NCBI GenBank assembly: GCA_965205725.1
Contig: OZ242189.1
Location: 1,550,001 to 1,614,000 of the forward strand
Reading direction: 5' to 3'
Length of the DNA: 64,000 nucleotides
Origin: G965205725 sp965205725
Lineage (GTDB): Bacteria > Pseudomonadota > Gammaproteobacteria > Pseudomonadales > Halieaceae
Part shown: positions 61,345 through 64,000 of the stretch, in pieces
Numbering within the stretch: position 1 is the stretch's first letter
Layout: each line of letters begins with the position of its first letter
The notes under the pieces: model-generated
Databases searched by the model: none
Told to the model about the DNA's origin: nothing
The model's input: only the letters and a program-made list of their open reading frames with translations
Position numbers and translations under genes: made by a program

Positions 61345-63210
61345 ATGCGTACCACAATAGCCTCCCTATTTGTAACGGCCTTTCTTGTCGCTTGCGATCA
61401 ACTATCAGTTCCAGCGGTTGATCAGACTTCAACAGCAGAGCCAGGCTCAGCGACTACTGAAATCAACGAGAGCGAGCGACTCAATCAATGGTTTGATGCA
61501 CGAAATGAAGAAGCTCTGGCCATGTCGCCGATGACGCTAACAGAGCTGGGGCGCAAAGAACTGTATGACCAGATTGATGACTTTAGTGAAGCGGCAGAAG
61601 AGGAGCAACTGGCCTGGCAAGCACAAACTGTTGAGGAAATGAGAGCGAGCTTCGATTACAACGCCTTATCTGCTGTGGCGAAAGCCTCTTACGATCTGTG
61701 GGTTTATCAATATGAATCCAATCTCGCTGTTGCACCATTTAGAAGACATGGCTATATATTCGAACAAATGTCTGGTTCACATGCGGGGATGCCTAACTTC
61801 CTGATTAATATGCACAGTGTGGACAGCGAAGCTGAGATGCAAGCCTATATCTCCCGCATTGCAGGCATAGCGCGCAGTATGGATCAATTAGTTGTGCGCG
61901 CACAGGTCGGCGCAGAAGAGGGGGTACGTCCGCCTCGGTTTGCCTACCAAATAGTCATTCGCGAAACGATGTCAATTATCAGCGGCGCACCCTTTGATGC
62001 CGACAGCGATGTAGATTCACCTTTGTGGTTCGATGCAAAAAAGAAAATAGAAGGCTTGCTGGCTGACGATGAGATAGATGAAGCGAGGGCCAGACAACTG
62101 CTGTCTGAAGTCGAGCAGGCTTTGTTGGATAGTTTCGGGCCTTCCTATCAGGCGGTAGCAGATTGGTTGCAGACCGACATAGTCAATAGTGATCAACAGC
62201 CTCGCGGCGCATCGGCATTAAATAATGGCGCTGCCTACTATCAGGCTATGTTGTCGCGCATGACCACAACAGACCTTACCGCAGATGAAATCCACAGTAT
62301 TGGCCTGAATGAAGTTGCCCGCATAAAGCAAGAGATGGAGACCTTGAAAGAGCAGGTGGGGTTCACTGGCACGCTACAGGAATTTTTTACTTTTATAAGA
62401 ACCGATAGTCGTTTTCTGTATCCCAATGATGATGAGGGCCGTCAGGGTTATATTGACGATTCTACTGCTTTTATTGACGCAATGAGAGAAAAACTGCCGG
62501 ACTATTTTGGCTTGCTGCCCCAGGCGGAGCTTGAAGTAAGGCGAGTCGAGGCCTTTAGAGAACAAGATGGCGCTCCGCAGCACTATCAGGCTGGCACGCC
62601 CGATGGCTCCAGGCCCGGGGTCTACTATGCGCACCTGTCGGATATGAATGCCATGCCCGAATACGACATGGAATCCGTGGCTTATCACGAGGGTGTTCCG
62701 GGCCATCACTTACAGATTTCTATCGCCCGAGAGCTTACCGGTGTGCCGGAATTCCAGAAGAGGTTCCGTGCAACAGCGTTCAGTGAGGGCTGGGGCTTGT
62801 ACTCAGAACTCCTGGCAAAAGAAATGGGTGGCTTTGAAGACCCGTATAAAGACTTCGGTCGACTAAATGCCGAGATATGGCGAGCTATTCGATTAGTGGT
62901 TGATACGGGTCTTCATGCCAAAGGCTGGAGTCAGCAGCAAGCTGTAGATTACTTCAAGCAAAACTCATCGATTGCCGACGCGGCAATAGCTGCTGAAGTG
63001 CGTCGCTATCTGGTTATTCCGGGACAGGCCACTGCTTACAAGATCGGTATGCTAAAAATATTGGAGCTGCGGCAAAAGGCAAGAGCAGAGCTTGGCGAGC
63101 GATTCGATATTCGCGCATTTCATGACACGGTTCTAGGTGGTGGAGCATTGCCTCTTTCTGTTTTGGAACGAGTTGTTGATAATTGGATAGAAGAGATTAA
63201 GGTTGGCTAA
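61345..63210 (+). CDS. DUF885 family protein, putative lipoprotein zinc peptidase
   Basis: The 621-residue protein has a lipoprotein signal (VTAFLVACDQ, lipid Cys at residue 17) and the DUF885 signature YHEGVPGHHLQIS near residue 447, a HExxxGHH zinc-type motif. GWGLYSELLAKEMG, RAIRLVVDTGLHAKGW and PGQATAYKIGML follow. DUF885 proteins are regarded as putative metallopeptidases of the cell envelope. It starts 48 bases after IS copy 2, so its original promoter may have been disturbed. It shares envelope location and protease character with the M1 lipoprotein on the other side of the island. Confidence 0.85.
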   Translation: MRTTIASLFVTAFLVACDQLSVPAVDQTSTAEPGSATTEINESERLNQWFDARNEEALAMSPMTLTELGRKELYDQIDDFSEAAEEEQLAWQAQTVEEMRASFDYNALSAVAKASYDLWVYQYESNLAVAPFRRHGYIFEQMSGSHAGMPNFLINMHSVDSEAEMQAYISRIAGIARSMDQLVVRAQVGAEEGVRPPRFAYQIVIRETMSIISGAPFDADSDVDSPLWFDAKKKIEGLLADDEIDEARARQLLSEVEQALLDSFGPSYQAVADWLQTDIVNSDQQPRGASALNNGAAYYQAMLSRMTTTDLTADEIHSIGLNEVARIKQEMETLKEQVGFTGTLQEFFTFIRTDSRFLYPNDDEGRQGYIDDSTAFIDAMREKLPDYFGLLPQAELEVRRVEAFREQDGAPQHYQAGTPDGSRPGVYYAHLSDMNAMPEYDMESVAYHEGVPGHHLQISIARELTGVPEFQKRFRATAFSEGWGLYSELLAKEMGGFEDPYKDFGRLNAEIWRAIRLVVDTGLHAKGWSQQQAVDYFKQNSSIADAAIAAEVRRYLVIPGQATAYKIGMLKILELRQKARAELGERFDIRAFHDTVLGGGALPLSVLERVVDNWIEEIKVG

Positions 63211-63262
63211 AATTAGACGGCAGATAATCTGTTTTCTCCCTTGTTGCGGCAATACTTTTGGC

Positions 63263-63448
63263 TTATTTTGCAGTCGACTTGGTCTTTTGGTTTCGTTCAA
63301 GAAGCAAATAGAGAATAAATAAAACAATGATGATGCTGTCGACAATTACTGGCACAGCTAGCGTATCGAGAAACAATGCGCCCTGACTCAGCACTAGTCC
63401 AACGAAGACAACTTTGCTGATTTGATCCTGCCCACTAATGATGGACAC
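63263..63448 (-). CDS. Possible small membrane protein
   Basis: A 61-codon frame with a GTG start gives a protein with two hydrophobic stretches (VVFVGLVLSQGALFLDTLAV and VIVDSIIIVLFILYLLL) and a basic tail ending NQKTKSTAK. The composition looks membrane-like rather than random. The ribosome site is poor and I do not recognise a family. It may be a gene or a fragment. Confidence 0.4.
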   Translation of the reverse strand: MSIISGQDQISKVVFVGLVLSQGALFLDTLAVPVIVDSIIIVLFILYLLLERNQKTKSTAK

Positions 63449-63673
63449 CCTAATGGTTTGGCGTGCTTTAATGCCGATGCAGGGTGTTTACACGCCAGGA
63501 TTGTATGCGGCGGCGGGAGAGCCTCTGTTGAAAAGCCTGCGTTCTATTGGGTCAATACCATTCTCGGTCATTTAAAGAGCTCCTTACTCAGCACCCAGCA
63601 CCCAGCACGGAGTTCGACCTCAATATTCATAATGCTGGGTCGGTGGTTCAAGTCTACCCGTAGCTATCAACTC
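63449..63673. other. Stretch without a supported gene
   Basis: A plus-strand frame crosses this region, but its composition, with many Ser, Ala and Arg and no family features, argues against coding. A short direct repeat CAGCACC (63592 onward) occurs. The 119-bp dispersed repeat starts at 63674. Confidence 0.5.
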
Positions 63674-63792
63674 AAATACCCAATAAAAGCCTTGGCTTCC
63701 AAATACTTGCAGGCAAATTAGCACCGGGCCACTCTGCCATTCCACTGAGACAGATGCGCCCAATTAGAAGAGTCCAAAAAACCCGCCGCTCT
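63674..63792. repeat. 119-bp dispersed repeat, copy 2 (3' end of SLT gene and downstream)
   Basis: It aligns gap-free to 33697-33815 with about nine differences. This copy contains the last nine codons of the transglycosylase gene in the intact context, so it is the likely source. The rest is the gene's downstream sequence, with a small AAGCC-TT-GGCTT hairpin. Confidence 0.85.
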
Positions 63793-64000
63793 TTTTGAAT
63801 GTCTTCTCACAGCCCTGCAACTGAGTGGTGTATTTTGAGGATTGACGGGACACCTTCTTTGACACATTGATGAGCCATTTTTTGTTCTTGTAGCTACGCC
63901 TGTTAAAACCACCTTGTCCCTCGTGATAGGCAAGGTAAAGATGGTAGGGGTCATTCTTTTTTATCCCGCTGCGCTTGTAGGATTGATGGTTGTACCAACC
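63764..64000 (-). CDS. Lytic transglycosylase SLT-domain protein, C-terminal part
   Basis: The minus-strand frame is open from the window edge to a TAA at 63764-63766, giving 78 residues. It reads GWYNHQSYKRSGIKKNDPYH, then YLAYHEGQGGFNRRSY, with a C-terminus ending SGGFFGLF. The LAYHEGQGGF pattern is typical of the end of SLT-type lysozyme-like lipoproteins that cleave peptidoglycan. The catalytic Glu region and N-terminus lie outside the window. The final nine codons are duplicated at about 33760-33815. Confidence 0.7.
   Translation of the reverse strand, partial: GWYNHQSYKRSGIKKNDPYHLYLAYHEGQGGFNRRSYKNKKWLINVSKKVSRQSSKYTTQLQGCEKTFKKSGGFFGLF

Noticed and set aside
63422..63721. 99-codon plus-strand frame near the window end
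   Set aside because: No family features, low-complexity composition and overlap with the dispersed repeat; copy 1 of the repeat supports only a different frame.

Overview
The window reads as chromosomal DNA of an aerobic gammaproteobacterium, most likely a marine type near Cellvibrionales/Halieaceae. That placement is my inference from gene content: pdxB, gcvR, prmB, sixA, tusA and yheU homologues, a sdhCDAB-sucAB-lpd-sucCD block divergent from gltA, a wax-ester/diacylglycerol acyltransferase, a TonB-dependent receptor and a putative porin. No rRNA, tRNA or CRISPR array was seen.

Layout. 1-9750: housekeeping genes (msrB 3' part, pdxB, a flap-type exonuclease, tusA, a YheU protein, gcvR, aroC, prmB, folE, a DUF4892 protein, sixA, htpG). 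Upstream of sixA lies a 50-codon remnant of gpsA. htpG has a clear heat-shock (sigma-32) promoter back to back with the promoter of the acyltransferase. 11.4-25.2 kb: TCA block, with sdhCDAB-sucAB-lpd, a terminator, and sucCD on the minus strand, and gltA plus a FabH-like synthase divergent on plus. 25.2-28.4 kb: hisC, a DUF47/PhoU-like protein and a porin. 28.9-33.6 kb: a three-gene 2-oxoacid:ferredoxin oxidoreductase operon (GltD-like iron-sulfur flavoprotein, KorA, KorB), a second possible route from 2-oxoglutarate to succinyl-CoA. 34.0-46.4 kb: a catabolic locus for primary, probably aromatic, amines. On the minus strand are a TetR regulator, aauBEDA-type genes for a tryptophan-tryptophylquinone (TTQ) dehydrogenase, two c-type cytochromes and a small ABM-like protein. 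Divergent on plus are a TonB receptor, two acyl-CoA synthetases and an aldehyde dehydrogenase. A coherent route is amine uptake, periplasmic oxidation to aldehyde, oxidation to acid, and CoA activation.

46.4-64 kb is accessory. A dead transposase and a lipoprotein M1 peptidase are followed by two same-direction copies of one IS481-like element (49873-50601 and 60173-61297). Between them sits a seven-gene, tightly overlapping defence operon on the minus strand: HTH protein, C5 cytosine methyltransferase, Vsr nickase, GHKL (MutL/MORC-like) ATPase, Z1 helicase-like ATPase, a PD-(D/E)XK DUF4420-type protein and an AIPR protein. This set matches a computationally described restriction-type association, and it is the best candidate for an under-characterised system here. 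A DUF885 lipoprotein peptidase and the 3' part of an SLT transglycosylase gene end the window.

Small repeats are also present: a 139-bp MITE with perfect 14-bp ends and a 5-bp target duplication, a decayed relative of it 5 kb away, and a 119-bp dispersed repeat that carries the 3' end of the transglycosylase gene.
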